Shown here piece after piece: positions 9,498-19,440 of a stretch of DNA of 64,000 nt (its first letter is position 1; every line of letters begins with the position of its first letter). The stretch spans positions 24,748 through 88,747 of the forward strand of contig NZ_CABVPL010000025.1 of NCBI RefSeq assembly GCF_902499045.1. The letters are read 5' to 3'. Made by a program: the position numbers and the translations under genes. Source of the stretch: Burkholderia latens (GTDB taxonomy: Bacteria > Pseudomonadota > Gammaproteobacteria > Burkholderiales > Burkholderiaceae). The notes under the pieces were generated by a model. That model searched no databases and had not been told where the DNA came from. It was given only the letters and a program-made list of their open reading frames with translations.

Positions 9498-11084
9498 TCA
9501 GCGGCGCGAGCGCGGCGTGAGCACGCTCGGCAGCGCCTTCGGGAGCGTGTGCGGCCAGTCGCGGCTGTAGTGCAGCCCGCGGCTTTCGCGGCGCGAGTAC
9601 GCGCTCTTCACGATCAGCGTCGCGACGTCGACGAGATTGCGCAGTTCCAGCAGGTCGCGCGTCACGCGGAAGTTCGCGTAGTACTCGTGGATCTCGTCGC
9701 GCAACAGCGACAGCCGGTGCTTCGCGCGTTCGAGACGCTTGTCGGTGCGCACGATGCCGACGTAGTTCCACATCAGCCGGCGCAGCTCGTCCCAGTTGTG
9801 CGCGACGACGACTTCCTCGTCCGCATCCGACACGCGGCTTTCATCCCATGCAGGCAGCGCCGCCGGCGTTTCGGCGTCGAAGCCGGCCGCCTCGATCGCC
9901 TCGGCAGCCGCGCGGCCAATCACCAGACACTCGAGCAGCGAATTGCTCGCGAGCCGGTTCGCGCCATGCAGCCCGGTGTACGACGTTTCGCCGACCGCAT
10001 ACAGGCCCGCGAGGTCGGTGCGCCCGGCGAGATCGGTGACGACGCCGCCGCACGTGTAATGCGCGGCCGGCACGACCGGAATCGGCTGCTTCGCGATGTC
10101 GATGCCGAATTCGAGGCAGCGCGCGTGGATCGTCGGGAAGTGTTCGCGCAGGAACGCTTCCGGCTGATGGCTGATGTCGAGATACACGCAGTCGATCCCG
10201 CGCTTCTTGATCTCGAAGTCGATCGCGCGTGCGACGATGTCACGCGGCGCCAGTTCCGCGCGCGGGTCGTGCGCGGGCATGAAGCGCGTGCCGTCCGGCA
10301 GCTTCAGCAAACCGCCTTCGCCGCGCACGGCCTCCGAAATCAGGAACGATTTCGCATACGGATGGAACAGGCAGGTCGGGTGGAACTGGATGAATTCCAT
10401 GTTCGACACACGGCAGCCCGCGCGCCACGCCATCGCGATGCCGTCGCCGGTCGCGGTGTCGGGGTTCGTCGTGTACAGGTACACCTTGCCGGCGCCGCCG
10501 GTCGCGAGCACCGTGTGCGGCGCCTCGATCGTGATCGTGCGATCGTTGTCGACGTCGAGCGCATACAGTCCGTGACAGCGGCGTCCGGGCAGCCCGAGCC
10601 GGTCCGACGTGATCAGGTCGATCGCATGGTGATTCTCGAAGAACGTGATGTTCGGATGCTGGCGCGCGCGATCGGACAGCGTCGCGAGCACGGCGTGGCC
10701 GGTCGCATCGGCCGCATGGATGATCCGGCGGTGGCTGTGGCCGCCTTCGCGCGTCAGATGGAAGCCGAGTTCGGCGGCATCGTCCTTCGTGAACGGCACG
10801 CCTTGCGAGATCAGCCATTCGATTGCTTCGCGGCCGTGTTCGACGATGTAGCGCGTCGCGCCTTCGTCGCACAGGCCGCCGCCGGCGACCAGCGTGTCGT
10901 CGACGTGGTTCTCGATGCTGTCCGCCGAGTCGAGGACGGCCGCGATGCCGCCCTGCGCGTTATCGCTCGCTCCCTCCATCATCGTACGTTTCGCGATCAG
11001 CGCGACACGTCGCGTGCTGGCCAGGTTGAGTGCGACCGACAGCCCTGCGAGGCCGCTGCCGACGATCGCCACGTCGAATTTCAT
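9498..11084 (-). CDS. nadB: L-aspartate oxidase
   Basis: FAD enzyme that oxidises L-aspartate to iminoaspartate, the substrate of NadA. 528 residues, normal for NadB. The FAD-binding loop GSGLAG is at residues 9-14; [33 protein letters not shown] and GANRLASNS are all in place, the last two typical of the succinate dehydrogenase/aspartate oxidase family. GGAG lies 8 bases before the ATG. With nadA-nadC facing it, the whole quinolinate branch of NAD synthesis is in one locus. Confidence 0.97.
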   Translation of the reverse strand: MKFDVAIVGSGLAGLSVALNLASTRRVALIAKRTMMEGASDNAQGGIAAVLDSADSIENHVDDTLVAGGGLCDEGATRYIVEHGREAIEWLISQGVPFTKDDAAELGFHLTREGGHSHRRIIHAADATGHAVLATLSDRARQHPNITFFENHHAIDLITSDRLGLPGRRCHGLYALDVDNDRTITIEAPHTVLATGGAGKVYLYTTNPDTATGDGIAMAWRAGCRVSNMEFIQFHPTCLFHPYAKSFLISEAVRGEGGLLKLPDGTRFMPAHDPRAELAPRDIVARAIDFEIKKRGIDCVYLDISHQPEAFLREHFPTIHARCLEFGIDIAKQPIPVVPAAHYTCGGVVTDLAGRTDLAGLYAVGETSYTGLHGANRLASNSLLECLVIGRAAAEAIEAAGFDAETPAALPAWDESRVSDADEEVVVAHNWDELRRLMWNYVGIVRTDKRLERAKHRLSLLRDEIHEYYANFRVTRDLLELRNLVDVATLIVKSAYSRRESRGLHYSRDWPHTLPKALPSVLTPRSRR

Positions 11085-11187
11085 GCTGCATCTCCATCGT
11101 TACGCTTTTTGATTTCGCGTTCCGTCGGCTGTCGCCGCGGAAAGGGGAGAGCATACCGCGTCGGGGGCGCGCGCGTGCGCGCAAAAC

Positions 11188-11214
11188 AAAAAGCCCCGCA
11201 TGTGCGGGGCTTTT
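11188..11214 (-). terminator. Terminator after rpmB-rpmG
   Basis: On the minus strand, a 7-base stem AGCCCCG/CGGGGCT with a short loop, followed by a T run. Confidence 0.85.
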
Positions 11215-11245
11215 CGGTCGCCGTCAGGCTCGCAGAAACCGGAGA

Positions 11246-11413
11246 TTACTTGATCTTGGTTTCTTTGTATTCGACATGCTTGCGGACGACGGGATCGAAC
11301 TTCTTGATCGCCATCTTTTCCGGCATGTTGCGCTTGTTCTTCGTGGTCGTGTAGAAGTGACCCGTACCAGCAGTCGACTCGAGCTTGATCTTGTCGCGTG
11401 CGCCTTTTGCCAT
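11246..11413 (-). CDS. rpmG: 50S ribosomal protein L33
   Basis: 55-residue basic ribosomal protein beginning [14 protein letters not shown] and ending [10 protein letters not shown], the standard L33 of beta-proteobacteria without the zinc-binding cysteines (a C-minus form). Lies 17 bases after rpmB on the same strand, the conserved rpmBG operon, and is followed by an intrinsic terminator. Confidence 0.97.
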   Translation of the reverse strand: MAKGARDKIKLESTAGTGHFYTTTKNKRNMPEKMAIKKFDPVVRKHVEYKETKIK

Positions 11414-11430
11414 GATTGTGCTCCTTGGGC

Positions 11431-11664
11431 TTAGGCTTCGCCGCGTGCGCGCAGGTCAGCGAGCACGGAATCGATGCCGTTCTTGTCGATCAGGCGCAGG
11501 CCGGCGTTCGAGACGCGCAGACGCACCCAGCGGTTTTCGCTCTCCACCCAGAACCGGCGGTTTTGCAGGTTCGGCAGGAAGCGGCGCTTCGTCTTGTTGT
11601 TGGCGTGGGAAACGTTGTTGCCGCTCATCGGCGCTTTCCCAGTTACTTGGCATACGCGTGCCAT
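11431..11664 (-). CDS. rpmB: 50S ribosomal protein L28
   Basis: 77-residue ribosomal protein. The N-terminus [34 protein letters not shown]-type sequence and the following [17 protein letters not shown] are the conserved L28 core. First gene of the rpmB-rpmG operon; about 235 bases of non-coding DNA separate it from the start side of radC and would hold its promoter. Confidence 0.98.
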
Positions 11665-11898
11665 GAGAGCACTCCTAATACGCTAAATTCGGGGTTCGAT
11701 CGCCGATGAAGGTTCCATCGTACCGCCACGTGATCCATGGCTGCACTCAGAACGCCGAAGCCTATACAGACAAGGCCCTTCGATGGCTAGAACTGGTTGG
11801 AAAAAAGACAGACGACGATTCTAGCAGAAAAAGCTCAGGAAAATCAAACCCAATTTCGCTTCGTCGTTGCGGCGCCCTTTGAGGCGCCGGGCCACAGT

Positions 11899-12672
11899 CT
11901 ACAGCCACCCGGCGCGCGCGAACGAAAATGTATCGGCGGTACCGACGACGACGTGATCGAGCAGCTTCGCGTCGACGAGCGTGAGCGCCTCGCGCAGCAC
12001 GCGCGTGAGCCGGCGGTCTTCCGCGCTCGGCTGCACGGCGCCCGACGGATGGTTGTGCGCGATGATCAGCGACGCGGCATTGAGCATCAGCGCCCGCCGC
12101 ACGATCTCGCGCGGATACACGGCCATCCGCGTGAGCGAGCCGCGCGCGCTTTCCTCCACGTCGATCAGACCGTGGCGCGCGTCCAGGTACAGCGTGACGA
12201 ACACTTCGTACGGACGCGTGCCGATCCGCAGCCGCAGATAGTCCTCCACCGCGCCCGGCGAATCGATCTGCATCCGTTCGCGCGCCTTCTCGACCAGCGC
12301 GCGCCGCACGATCTCGGTGACGGCGATCAGCACCGCCGAGCGCGCGGCGCCGATGCCGGGGTGCGTCGCGAAGACGCCGGGCTCCGCATCGAGCATGTCG
12401 CGCAGCGAGTCGCCGAAGCGTGCAAGCAGCGCGCGGGCGCTCGCGAACACGTCGCGGCCGCCGCCGCCGGTGCCGAGCAGCAGCGCGACGAGCTCGGCGT
12501 CGGTCAGTGCGGCCGGCCCGCGTTCCAGCAGCCGTTCGCGCGGCAGATGCGAATTCCAGTTCCGCGGGCGCCGCTTGTGCGGCCACGCGGCGCCGGCCCG
12601 GCGTGCGGGAGCGGCCGCGGTGTCGGCAACGTCGCGACATTCGGCCGCCGGTGCGGTGCAGATTGACAGCAT
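11899..12672 (-). CDS. radC: RadC-family JAB/MPN protein
   Basis: 257 residues. The C-terminal domain has the JAMM metal-binding motif HNHPSG..QPSAED, the RadC signature, and the middle has a helix-hairpin-helix-like stretch ([15 protein letters not shown]). Historically named for DNA repair, but the role is not settled. The first 40 residues before [10 protein letters not shown] are alanine- and arginine-rich and unlike the usual short RadC N-terminus, so the true start may be later, although no better ATG with a ribosome-binding site stands out. Confidence 0.9.
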   Translation of the reverse strand: MLSICTAPAAECRDVADTAAAPARRAGAAWPHKRRPRNWNSHLPRERLLERGPAALTDAELVALLLGTGGGGRDVFASARALLARFGDSLRDMLDAEPGVFATHPGIGAARSAVLIAVTEIVRRALVEKARERMQIDSPGAVEDYLRLRIGTRPYEVFVTLYLDARHGLIDVEESARGSLTRMAVYPREIVRRALMLNAASLIIAHNHPSGAVQPSAEDRRLTRVLREALTLVDAKLLDHVVVGTADTFSFARAGWL

Positions 12673-12806
12673 GATCGAAACTCCATTGGCGGCGCGCCTG
12701 CGCGCGACGTCGTCGCACTTTCAGCCTTGCGCGCTCAGGTGACTTACAATATTGGCTTTGCGCCGGGCCTTTCGGCTCCTCGGGCGCCGACGAACACGAG
12801 TCATTC

Positions 12807-13262
12807 ATGAGCATCATCGATCTATCCGAAGTGAAGCCCGGTTCCCATGTGACGCTGCATTACCGGCTTGCACTGGCCGACGGCGCCGACATCGTCAACA
12901 CCTTCTCCGACAAGCCCGCCACGCTGCTGCTCGGCGCCGGGCAGCTGGCGCCGTCGCTGGAACAGATTCTGCTCGGGCTGCGGGTCGGCGACCATTCGAC
13001 TTTTCAGCTAACGCCCGAACAGGGGTTCGGTCCCCGGAATCCCGACATGCTCCAGCGCGTGACGCTGTCGACGTTGCGCGAGAACGGGATGGTCGGCGAC
13101 GACTTTACGCCCGGCGAGCTGATCGAGTTCAACGCGCCGGACGGCGGCCGCTATGCAGGCGTGCTGAAGGAAGTCGGCGAAACCTCGGCGCTGTTCGACT
13201 TCAATCATCCGCTCGCGGGCCAAGCGCTCACGTTCGAAGTGAAAATCATCGGAATCCTGTAA
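12807..13262 (+). CDS. fkpB: FKBP-type peptidyl-prolyl cis-trans isomerase, SlpA/FkpB type
   Basis: 151 residues, cytoplasmic, no signal peptide. The sequence follows the SlpA pattern: short FKBP N-terminal strand ([15 protein letters not shown]), insert-in-flap domain ([23 protein letters not shown]) and the closing [17 protein letters not shown], which is highly typical of this subfamily. It folds proline-containing chains and acts as a chaperone. The next gene, ispH, begins 2 bases after its stop; the fkpB-ispH pairing is conserved in proteobacteria. Confidence 0.94.
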   Translation: MSIIDLSEVKPGSHVTLHYRLALADGADIVNTFSDKPATLLLGAGQLAPSLEQILLGLRVGDHSTFQLTPEQGFGPRNPDMLQRVTLSTLRENGMVGDDFTPGELIEFNAPDGGRYAGVLKEVGETSALFDFNHPLAGQALTFEVKIIGIL

Positions 13263-13264
13263 TC

Positions 13265-14245
13265 ATGAGCACCACCGATACGCTGTCCGGACAGACCGTC
13301 GCCGCCGATGCCGAAATCCTGCTGGCCCAGCCGCGCGGCTTCTGCGCGGGCGTCGATCGCGCGATCGAGATCGTCGAGCGCGCAATCGCGATGCACGGCG
13401 CGCCGATCTACGTCCGTCACGAGATCGTCCACAACAAGTACGTGGTCGAGGATCTGAAGAAGAAGGGCGCGATCTTCGTCGAAGAACTCGAGGAAGTGCC
13501 GGCCGGCAATACCGTGATCTTCAGCGCGCACGGCGTGTCGAAGGCCGTGCGCGACGAGGCCGACGTGCGCGGGCTGCGCATTTACGACGCGACCTGCCCG
13601 CTCGTCACGAAGGTGCACGTCGAAGTGGCGAAGATGCGCCAGGACGGCGTCGACATCGTGATGATCGGCCACAAGGGCCACCCGGAAGTCGAAGGCACGA
13701 TGGGCCAGGTCGAGCGCGGCATGCATCTCGTCGAAAGCGTCGAGGACGTGCAGAAGCTCGAGCTCGCCGATCCGGAGCGCATCGCGCTCGTCACGCAGAC
13801 GACGCTGTCCGTCGACGACGCGGCCGAGATCATCGGCGCGCTGAAGGCGAAATACCCGAAGATCCGCGAGCCGAAGAAGCAGGACATCTGCTACGCGACG
13901 CAGAACCGCCAGGACGCGGTGAAGTTCATGGCGCCGCAGTGCGACGTCGTGATCGTCGTCGGCAGCCCGAACAGCTCGAATTCGAGCCGGCTGCGCGAAG
14001 TGGCGGAGAAGCGCGGCGTGGCCGCGTACATGGTCGACGCGCCCGATCAGATCGATCCGGCATGGGTTGCCGGCAAGCGCCGTATCGGCGTGACGGCCGG
14101 CGCATCGGCGCCGGAAGTGCTCGCCCAGGCCGTGATCGCGCGGCTGCGCGAGCTCGGCGTGCGCAACGTCCGCGCGCTCGACGGCATCGAGGAAAACGTG
14201 TCGTTTCCGCTGCCGCGCGGGCTGAACCTGCCGCCCGCGGCCTGA
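13265..14245 (+). CDS. ispH: 4-hydroxy-3-methylbut-2-enyl diphosphate reductase
   Basis: Last enzyme of the MEP isoprenoid pathway; converts HMBPP to IPP and DMAPP using an iron-sulfur cluster. 326 residues. The three cluster cysteines are C27 ([11 protein letters not shown]), C111 (DATCPLVTK) and C209 ([10 protein letters not shown]). Conserved ISPH blocks [33 protein letters not shown] and [10 protein letters not shown] are present. Starts just after fkpB and ends in a strong terminator. Confidence 0.97.
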   Translation: MSTTDTLSGQTVAADAEILLAQPRGFCAGVDRAIEIVERAIAMHGAPIYVRHEIVHNKYVVEDLKKKGAIFVEELEEVPAGNTVIFSAHGVSKAVRDEADVRGLRIYDATCPLVTKVHVEVAKMRQDGVDIVMIGHKGHPEVEGTMGQVERGMHLVESVEDVQKLELADPERIALVTQTTLSVDDAAEIIGALKAKYPKIREPKKQDICYATQNRQDAVKFMAPQCDVVIVVGSPNSSNSSRLREVAEKRGVAAYMVDAPDQIDPAWVAGKRRIGVTAGASAPEVLAQAVIARLRELGVRNVRALDGIEENVSFPLPRGLNLPPAA

Positions 14246-14274
14246 TCGCCGCGTCGCACCCGCGGTACCCCCGA

Positions 14275-14302
14275 AGCGCGCCTGCCGGCGCGCTTTTTTT
14301 TT
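14275..14302 (+). terminator. Terminator after ispH
   Basis: Perfect 8-base stem AGCGCGCC/GGCGCGCT, loop TGCC, then nine T. Confidence 0.93.
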
Positions 14303-14446
14303 GCGCTGCGAAAATACGGGCGCAACCATTGTTCGGATTAATGTTGCAACCCGGTTGCTATATCCGCGCCCAGCCGTTTCTCAAAATTGGTTGCAATGCA
14401 GGAAAACCCCATCGAATCAGGATTATTGGCGGCCTGTAAATGGAGT

Positions 14447-14452
14447 TACAAT
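14447..14452 (+). promoter_or_regulatory. Candidate -10 box of the unrecognised gene at 14518
   Basis: TACAAT, with TTGGCG at 14426-14431 about 15 bases upstream as a weak -35. Transcription would start near 14459, before the chosen start codon. Confidence 0.35.
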
Positions 14453-14517
14453 GCGCCCGTTTTCAGGCCGGAATGGCTTTGAAATCGGGTTCTGGCAAGG
14501 CGCGGGAGACCTATTCG

Positions 14518-15324
14518 ATGCATGTGAAGTTGGCTTACGCCAGGTACGTCGCCGCACCGGTTGCAATGTTGGCCGGTGACGGGAAAACGAGCGACGACAC
14601 GGCGGGCAGGGAGGCTGCGGCGCACGCGGTACCGGTTGCCAGCGACATGCGCGCTGCCGGAGCCGGGCGTGCGGCGCCGTCGGCGTGCCGCATTGCGCAA
14701 TCGGACAGTGACAACGACAACGGGGCACGTTTGACGATCGACGCATTCAACGCGCAGGGCTCGAAGATCGGCATGCATTCGACACGGCACGCGGCGCGGG
14801 CCGGCGGTGTGGCGATCGACCGCGCGACGGGCACACTGGTTGCCCGACAACGAGCCGCTGGACGTCCGGCGGCGGCAGCGCGCGTCGAGCGACGGGCGCT
14901 CGGGTTTCGGGGCAACGCAGGCAACGTGCAGATGTCACCGATCCCTTCTCATTTCGATTCGACGAAACGGCATGTCGCCGCGGCTTGCCACAGCGCGGCA
15001 GGCGGTCTGCTTCGTTTCACGAATTCCGATGCAGTCCTGACGACGGTCGGGCGCCACCTTCGCGTTGCCCGTTCAGGCGCGGCGCGGGCGGCGGCGAACG
15101 GCATCGGAGCGCAAACCCTTGGCGGCAACGGCATGTGCGCCGTCAAGGTGGTCGAGCCCGCGGGCGACGCGGTGCAAAACCTGATCTGCCCGGTGGCGCG
15201 GTTCGCCGCGGCCCGGACGGAAAAAGGCTCGGAAGCCGGGAAACCGGACGCCGGCCGTTTCGGCACGCTGCCCTACGACTTCAAGGAGGCCAAGACCACC
15301 GTCCTCGATGTCGTGACGATTTAG
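14518..15324 (+). CDS. Unrecognised protein
   Basis: 268 residues; I do not recognise the family. The ATG at 14518 is chosen because GGAG at 14505-14508 lies 9 bases before it; an in-frame ATG at 14440 lies upstream of the likely promoter. The N-terminus (KLAYARYVAAPVAMLAG) is weakly hydrophobic and might be a poor signal or membrane segment. The rest is alanine- and arginine-rich with a more structured stretch DNGARLTIDAFNAQGSKIGMH, two cysteines near the end (GMCAVKVVEPAGDAVQNLICPVARF) and a well-formed end DFKEAKTTVLDVVTI. Third-position GC bias is weaker than in neighbours. A terminator follows 16 bases after the stop, which supports a real gene. Confidence 0.55.
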   Translation: MHVKLAYARYVAAPVAMLAGDGKTSDDTAGREAAAHAVPVASDMRAAGAGRAAPSACRIAQSDSDNDNGARLTIDAFNAQGSKIGMHSTRHAARAGGVAIDRATGTLVARQRAAGRPAAAARVERRALGFRGNAGNVQMSPIPSHFDSTKRHVAAACHSAAGGLLRFTNSDAVLTTVGRHLRVARSGAARAAANGIGAQTLGGNGMCAVKVVEPAGDAVQNLICPVARFAAARTEKGSEAGKPDAGRFGTLPYDFKEAKTTVLDVVTI

Positions 15325-15340
15325 CGACGGGACTCATGAT

Positions 15341-15368
15341 GGCACCGGAACAGTGCGGTGCCGTTTTT
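15341..15368 (+). terminator. Terminator upstream of the liv operon
   Basis: Stem GGCACCG/CGGTGCC with an 8-base loop, followed by GTTTTT. It separates the unrecognised gene from livH. Confidence 0.85.
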
Positions 15369-15535
15369 GTATCCGCTCCGGCGGCAGGTCCGGCCGTACA
15401 GGCCGGGCGACGCGCGCCGGGACGATCCACCCTTACCGGTATCGACTAGTACCCGCAGTGTCGCCGAGAAGGCGCGATTCCTCGCTTACCCGCGGGGCGC
15501 AACGTCCTCCGGCAGCACGGGCCAAGGAGCTTTAA

Positions 15536-16486
15536 ATGGATATTTTCATCCAGCAGATCCTCAACGGGCTGGTGCTCGGCAGTGTGTACGCCATCATCGC
15601 GTTGGGTTACACGATGGTGTACGGCATTCTCGGCATCATCAACTTCGCGCACGGCGACGTGCTGATGATCGGCGCGATGGTCGCCCTGTCGGCGATCACC
15701 GTGCTGCAGAACCACTTTCCGCAACTCGGCAACGTCGCGACGCTGACGATCGGTCTCGGCATCGCCGCGGTCGTCTGCGCGTTCGTCGGCTTCACGATCG
15801 AACGCGTCGCGTACCGGCCGCTGCGCCGCGCGCCGCGTCTCGCGCCGCTGATCACCGCGATCGGCGTGTCGATCCTGCTGCAGACGGCCGCGATGATCAT
15901 CTGGTCGCGCAACCCGCTGCCGTTCCCGCAATTGCTGCCGACCGATCCGATCAACGTGATCAAGGCGACCGACACGACGCCCGGCGCCGTGATCTCGGTT
16001 ACTGAAATCGTGATCATCGCGGTCGCGTTCATCGTGATGGGCGGCCTGCTGCTGCTCGTGCACAAGACCAAGCTCGGCCGCGCGATGCGCGCGATCGCCG
16101 AAAGCCCGAACACGGCGAGCCTGATGGGCGTGAACCCGAACTTCGTGATCTCCGCGACGTTCATGATCGGCTCCGCGCTCGCCGCGCTGGCCGGCGTGAT
16201 GATCGCGTCCGAATACGGCAACGTGCACTTCTACATGGGCTTCATCCCCGGCATGAAGGCGTTCACGGCCGCGGTGCTCGGCGGGATCGGCAACCTCGGC
16301 GGCGCGATGGTCGGCGGCGTGCTGCTGGGCCTGATCGAGCAGCTCGGCGCGGGCTACATCGGCAACCTCACGGGTGGCGTATTCGGCAGTAACTACCAGG
16401 ACGTGTTCGCATTCATCGTGCTGATCATCGTGCTGGTGTTCCGTCCGTCGGGCCTGCTGGGCGAACGTGTCGCGGACCGCGCGTAA
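15536..16486 (+). CDS. livH: Branched-chain amino acid ABC transporter permease LivH
   Basis: 316 residues, inner-membrane permease of the LivH type with about eight hydrophobic segments. The opening FIQQILNGLVLGSVYAIIALG and GYTMVYGILGIINFAHGD are signature LivH sequence, and GRAMRAIAESPNTASLMGVN is the cytoplasmic loop that contacts the ATPases. AAGGAG lies 8 bases before the ATG. First of four tightly spaced liv genes; no binding-protein gene (livJ/livK) is next to them. Confidence 0.96.
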   Translation: MDIFIQQILNGLVLGSVYAIIALGYTMVYGILGIINFAHGDVLMIGAMVALSAITVLQNHFPQLGNVATLTIGLGIAAVVCAFVGFTIERVAYRPLRRAPRLAPLITAIGVSILLQTAAMIIWSRNPLPFPQLLPTDPINVIKATDTTPGAVISVTEIVIIAVAFIVMGGLLLLVHKTKLGRAMRAIAESPNTASLMGVNPNFVISATFMIGSALAALAGVMIASEYGNVHFYMGFIPGMKAFTAAVLGGIGNLGGAMVGGVLLGLIEQLGAGYIGNLTGGVFGSNYQDVFAFIVLIIVLVFRPSGLLGERVADRA

Positions 16487-16505
16487 CGGAAGGGGAGCAA
16501 ACAAC

Positions 16506-17675
16506 ATGACATCCATTCAACCGATCGAATCGTCGACGTCGCTCGTCGAAGAGCGCAACACCGCCAAGACCGTCATCATCGGCATCCTGACCGCAGCCTT
16601 CGTGATCGCCGCGCCGATCATCATCGGCTCGGCCGGCGGCAATTACTGGGTTCGCGTGCTCGACTTCGCGATGCTGTACGTGATGCTCGCGCTGGGGCTG
16701 AACGTCGTGGTCGGCTTCGCCGGCCTGCTCGACCTCGGCTACATCGCGTTCTACGCCGTGGGTGCGTACACGGCGGCGCTCTTGAGCTCGCCGCACCTGA
16801 CGTCGCAGTTCGAGTGGATCGCGGCGCTCGCGCCGAACGGGCTGCACGTGCCGTTCCTGATCATCGTGCCGATCGCGATGGCGTTGGCGGCGACCTTCGG
16901 GATCCTGCTCGGCGCGCCGACGCTGCGCCTGCGCGGCGACTACCTGGCGATCGTCACGCTGGGCTTCGGTGAAATCGTCCGGATCTTCATGAACAACCTC
17001 GACCGCCCGGTGAACATCACCAACGGCCCGAAGGGGATCACGGGCATCGATCCGGTGCACGTCGGCGGCTTCAACCTGTCGCAGACGCACACGATCTTCG
17101 GCTTCCAGCTGCCGTCGGTCTACATGTACTACTACCTGTTCGTGCTGTGCGCGCTGCTGGTGATCTGGGTGTGTACGCGTCTGCAGCACTCGCGTATCGG
17201 CCGCGCATGGGCGGCAATCCGCGAAGACGAAATCGCCGCGAAGGCGATGGGCATCAACACCCGCAACGTGAAGCTGCTCGCGTTCGCGATGGGCGCGTCG
17301 TTCGGCGGCCTGTCGGGCGCGATGTTCGGTGCGTTCCAGGGCTTCGTGTCGCCCGAGTCGTTCACGTTCTGGGAATCGATCGTCGTGCTGGCCTGCGTGG
17401 TGCTCGGCGGCATGGGCCACATTCCGGGCGTGATCCTCGGCGCGGTGCTGCTCGCGATCTTCCCGGAATTCCTGCGCTCGACGATGAGCCCGCTGCAGCA
17501 CGCGCTGTTCGGTCACGACATCGTCGACACCGAAGTGATCCGTCAGGCGCTGTACGGCCTCGCGATGGTCATCATCATGCTGTACCGCTCGGAAGGCCTG
17601 TGGCCCGCGCCGAAGCATGAGGACAAGATCGCGAAACTGGCGAAGCGCAACAGCAAGAAGCCGGTGCGCGCTTAA
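16506..17675 (+). CDS. livM: Branched-chain amino acid ABC transporter permease LivM
   Basis: 389 residues, the second permease. It has a polar N-terminal tail of about 25 residues and then hydrophobic segments; the motif LALGLNVVVGFAGLLDLGYIAF-type block and GRAWAAIREDEIAAKAMGIN (ATPase-contact loop) are typical of LivM. The ATG at 16506 is preceded by AAGGGGAG at a good distance. It follows livH by 19 bases. LivH and LivM would form the heterodimeric channel. Confidence 0.96.
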   Translation: MTSIQPIESSTSLVEERNTAKTVIIGILTAAFVIAAPIIIGSAGGNYWVRVLDFAMLYVMLALGLNVVVGFAGLLDLGYIAFYAVGAYTAALLSSPHLTSQFEWIAALAPNGLHVPFLIIVPIAMALAATFGILLGAPTLRLRGDYLAIVTLGFGEIVRIFMNNLDRPVNITNGPKGITGIDPVHVGGFNLSQTHTIFGFQLPSVYMYYYLFVLCALLVIWVCTRLQHSRIGRAWAAIREDEIAAKAMGINTRNVKLLAFAMGASFGGLSGAMFGAFQGFVSPESFTFWESIVVLACVVLGGMGHIPGVILGAVLLAIFPEFLRSTMSPLQHALFGHDIVDTEVIRQALYGLAMVIIMLYRSEGLWPAPKHEDKIAKLAKRNSKKPVRA

Positions 17676-17698
17676 CCAACGGACAAGGGGATAACCAC

Positions 17699-18475
17699 AT
17701 GAGCGACAAGCAAATCCGACTGTCCGTCACGGGCGTGAACAAGCGTTTCGGCGGGCTGCAGGCGCTGTCCGACGTCGGCCTGCAAATCAAGGAAGGCGAG
17801 ATCTACGGGCTGATCGGCCCGAACGGCGCGGGCAAGACCACGTTCTTCAACGTGATCACCGGCCTCTACACGCCGGACTCCGGCGACTTCAAGCTGGACG
17901 GCCAGAACTACACGCCGACGGCCGTGCATCAGGTCGCGAAGGCCGGCATCGCGCGCACGTTCCAGAACATTCGCCTGTTCGGCGGGATGACGGCGCTCGA
18001 GAACGTGATGGTGGGCCGCCACGTGCGCACCAAGCACGGTCTGCTGGGCGCGGTGTTCCAGACGCCGGCCGAACGCCAGGAAGAGCGCGAGATCAAGGAG
18101 CGCGCGATCGAGCTGCTCGAATACGTCGGCGTGCTGCAGTACGCGGACTACACGTCGCGCAACCTGTCGTACGGCCACCAGCGCCGTCTCGAGATCGCGC
18201 GCGCGCTCGCGACCGACCCGAAGCTGCTCGCGCTCGACGAGCCGGCGGCCGGGATGAACGCGACCGAGAAGGTCGAACTCACGCGCCTGCTCGACAAGAT
18301 CCGTTCGGACGGCCGCACGATTCTCCTGATCGAGCACGACGTGAAGCTCGTGATGGGATTGTGCAACCGGATGACGGTGCTCGATTACGGCAAGGTGATC
18401 GCCGAGGGTCTGCCGCAGGACGTGCAGAAGGATCCGAAGGTGATTGAGGCATATCTCGGCGCAGGGGTGCACTGA
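17699..18475 (+). CDS. livG: Branched-chain amino acid ABC transporter ATPase LivG
   Basis: 258 residues, cytoplasmic ATPase. Walker A GPNGAGKTT at residues 40-48, Q-loop in FQNIRLFGGMTALENV, signature NLSYGHQRRLEIARAL, Walker B LLALDEPAAGMN, switch histidine in LLIEHDVKLVM. The insertion between the Q-loop and signature motif is typical of LivG. Its stop codon overlaps the livF start. Confidence 0.96.
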   Translation: MSDKQIRLSVTGVNKRFGGLQALSDVGLQIKEGEIYGLIGPNGAGKTTFFNVITGLYTPDSGDFKLDGQNYTPTAVHQVAKAGIARTFQNIRLFGGMTALENVMVGRHVRTKHGLLGAVFQTPAERQEEREIKERAIELLEYVGVLQYADYTSRNLSYGHQRRLEIARALATDPKLLALDEPAAGMNATEKVELTRLLDKIRSDGRTILLIEHDVKLVMGLCNRMTVLDYGKVIAEGLPQDVQKDPKVIEAYLGAGVH

Positions 18476-19191
18476 TGGCAGCGGCAATGTTGAAAATCAA
18501 GGGCTTGCAGGTCAACTACGGCGGCATCCAGGCCGTCAAGGGCGTTGACATGGAAGTCCGTCAGGGCGAGCTGGTGACGCTGATCGGCGCGAACGGTGCA
18601 GGCAAGACCACGACGATGAAGGCGATCACGGGCCTGAAGCCGTACTCGGCCGGCGACATCGAATACGACGGCAAGTCGATCAAGGGCATCCCGCCGCACG
18701 AGCTGCTCAAGCGCGGCCTCGCGATGGTGCCGGAAGGGCGCGGGATCTTCGCGCGGATGTCGATCATCGAGAACATGCAGATGGGCGCGTACCTGCGCAA
18801 CGACAACGAGCAGATCAAGAAGGACGTCGACCGCATGTTCGGCTTCTTCCCGCGCCTGAAGGAGCGGGCGACGCAGCTCGCGGGTACGCTGTCGGGCGGC
18901 GAGCAGCAGATGCTCGCGATGTCGCGCGCGATTCTGAGCAAGCCGAAGCTGTTGCTGCTCGACGAGCCGTCGATGGGGCTGTCGCCGATCATGGTCGAGA
19001 AGATCTTCGAAGTGGTGCGGGAAATCTCGAAGGAGGGCATCACGGTGCTGCTGGTCGAGCAGAACGCGCGCCTCGCGCTGCAGGCTGCGGACCGCGGCTA
19101 TGTGATGGATTCGGGCACGGTCACGATGGAAGGCGACGCGAAGCAGATGCTCGACGATCCGAAGGTGCGCGCCGCGTATCTGGGCGAATGA
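18475..19191 (+). CDS. livF: Branched-chain amino acid ABC transporter ATPase LivF
   Basis: 238 residues, partner ATPase of LivG. Walker A GANGAGKT at residues 38-45, signature TLSGGEQQMLAMSRAI, Walker B LLLLDEPSMGLSP, and LLVEQNARLAL as the switch region, the LivF form. The ATG shares its A with the livG stop (TGATG), so translation is coupled. Last gene of the operon; a terminator follows. Confidence 0.96.
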   Translation: MAAAMLKIKGLQVNYGGIQAVKGVDMEVRQGELVTLIGANGAGKTTTMKAITGLKPYSAGDIEYDGKSIKGIPPHELLKRGLAMVPEGRGIFARMSIIENMQMGAYLRNDNEQIKKDVDRMFGFFPRLKERATQLAGTLSGGEQQMLAMSRAILSKPKLLLLDEPSMGLSPIMVEKIFEVVREISKEGITVLLVEQNARLALQAADRGYVMDSGTVTMEGDAKQMLDDPKVRAAYLGE

Positions 19192-19246
19192 ACGAGCCCG
19201 GTGCGGCGCGGCGGCGGATGCCGGACGTGCCGCGCGGGTGCTTTCG

Positions 19247-19281
19247 AAAGGCTGTCACGGGGTGCCGTGGCAGCCTTTTTT
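19247..19281 (+). terminator. Terminator of the liv operon
   Basis: Long hairpin AAAGGCTGTCACGG/CCGTGGCAGCCTTT with one mismatch pair, followed by T run. Confidence 0.88.
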
Positions 19282-19440
19282 GCATCTTGCGCGCCCGGCG
19301 GCGACGCCATTCGTTCGGCGTTGATGCGGCCGTGCGGCGCGCAGCGAGGTGGCGTGAACATCCGTGCGCGACCGCGCGTTCGCCAAACCGACACGCGGAG
19401 CGCGTACCATGAGCGATCCATCGTGACACGGAGCGCGCGC

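Noticed and set aside
9435-11354. Plus-strand frame of 639 codons opposite nadB
   Set aside because: Shadow of nadB; also runs through the nadC/nadB terminator.
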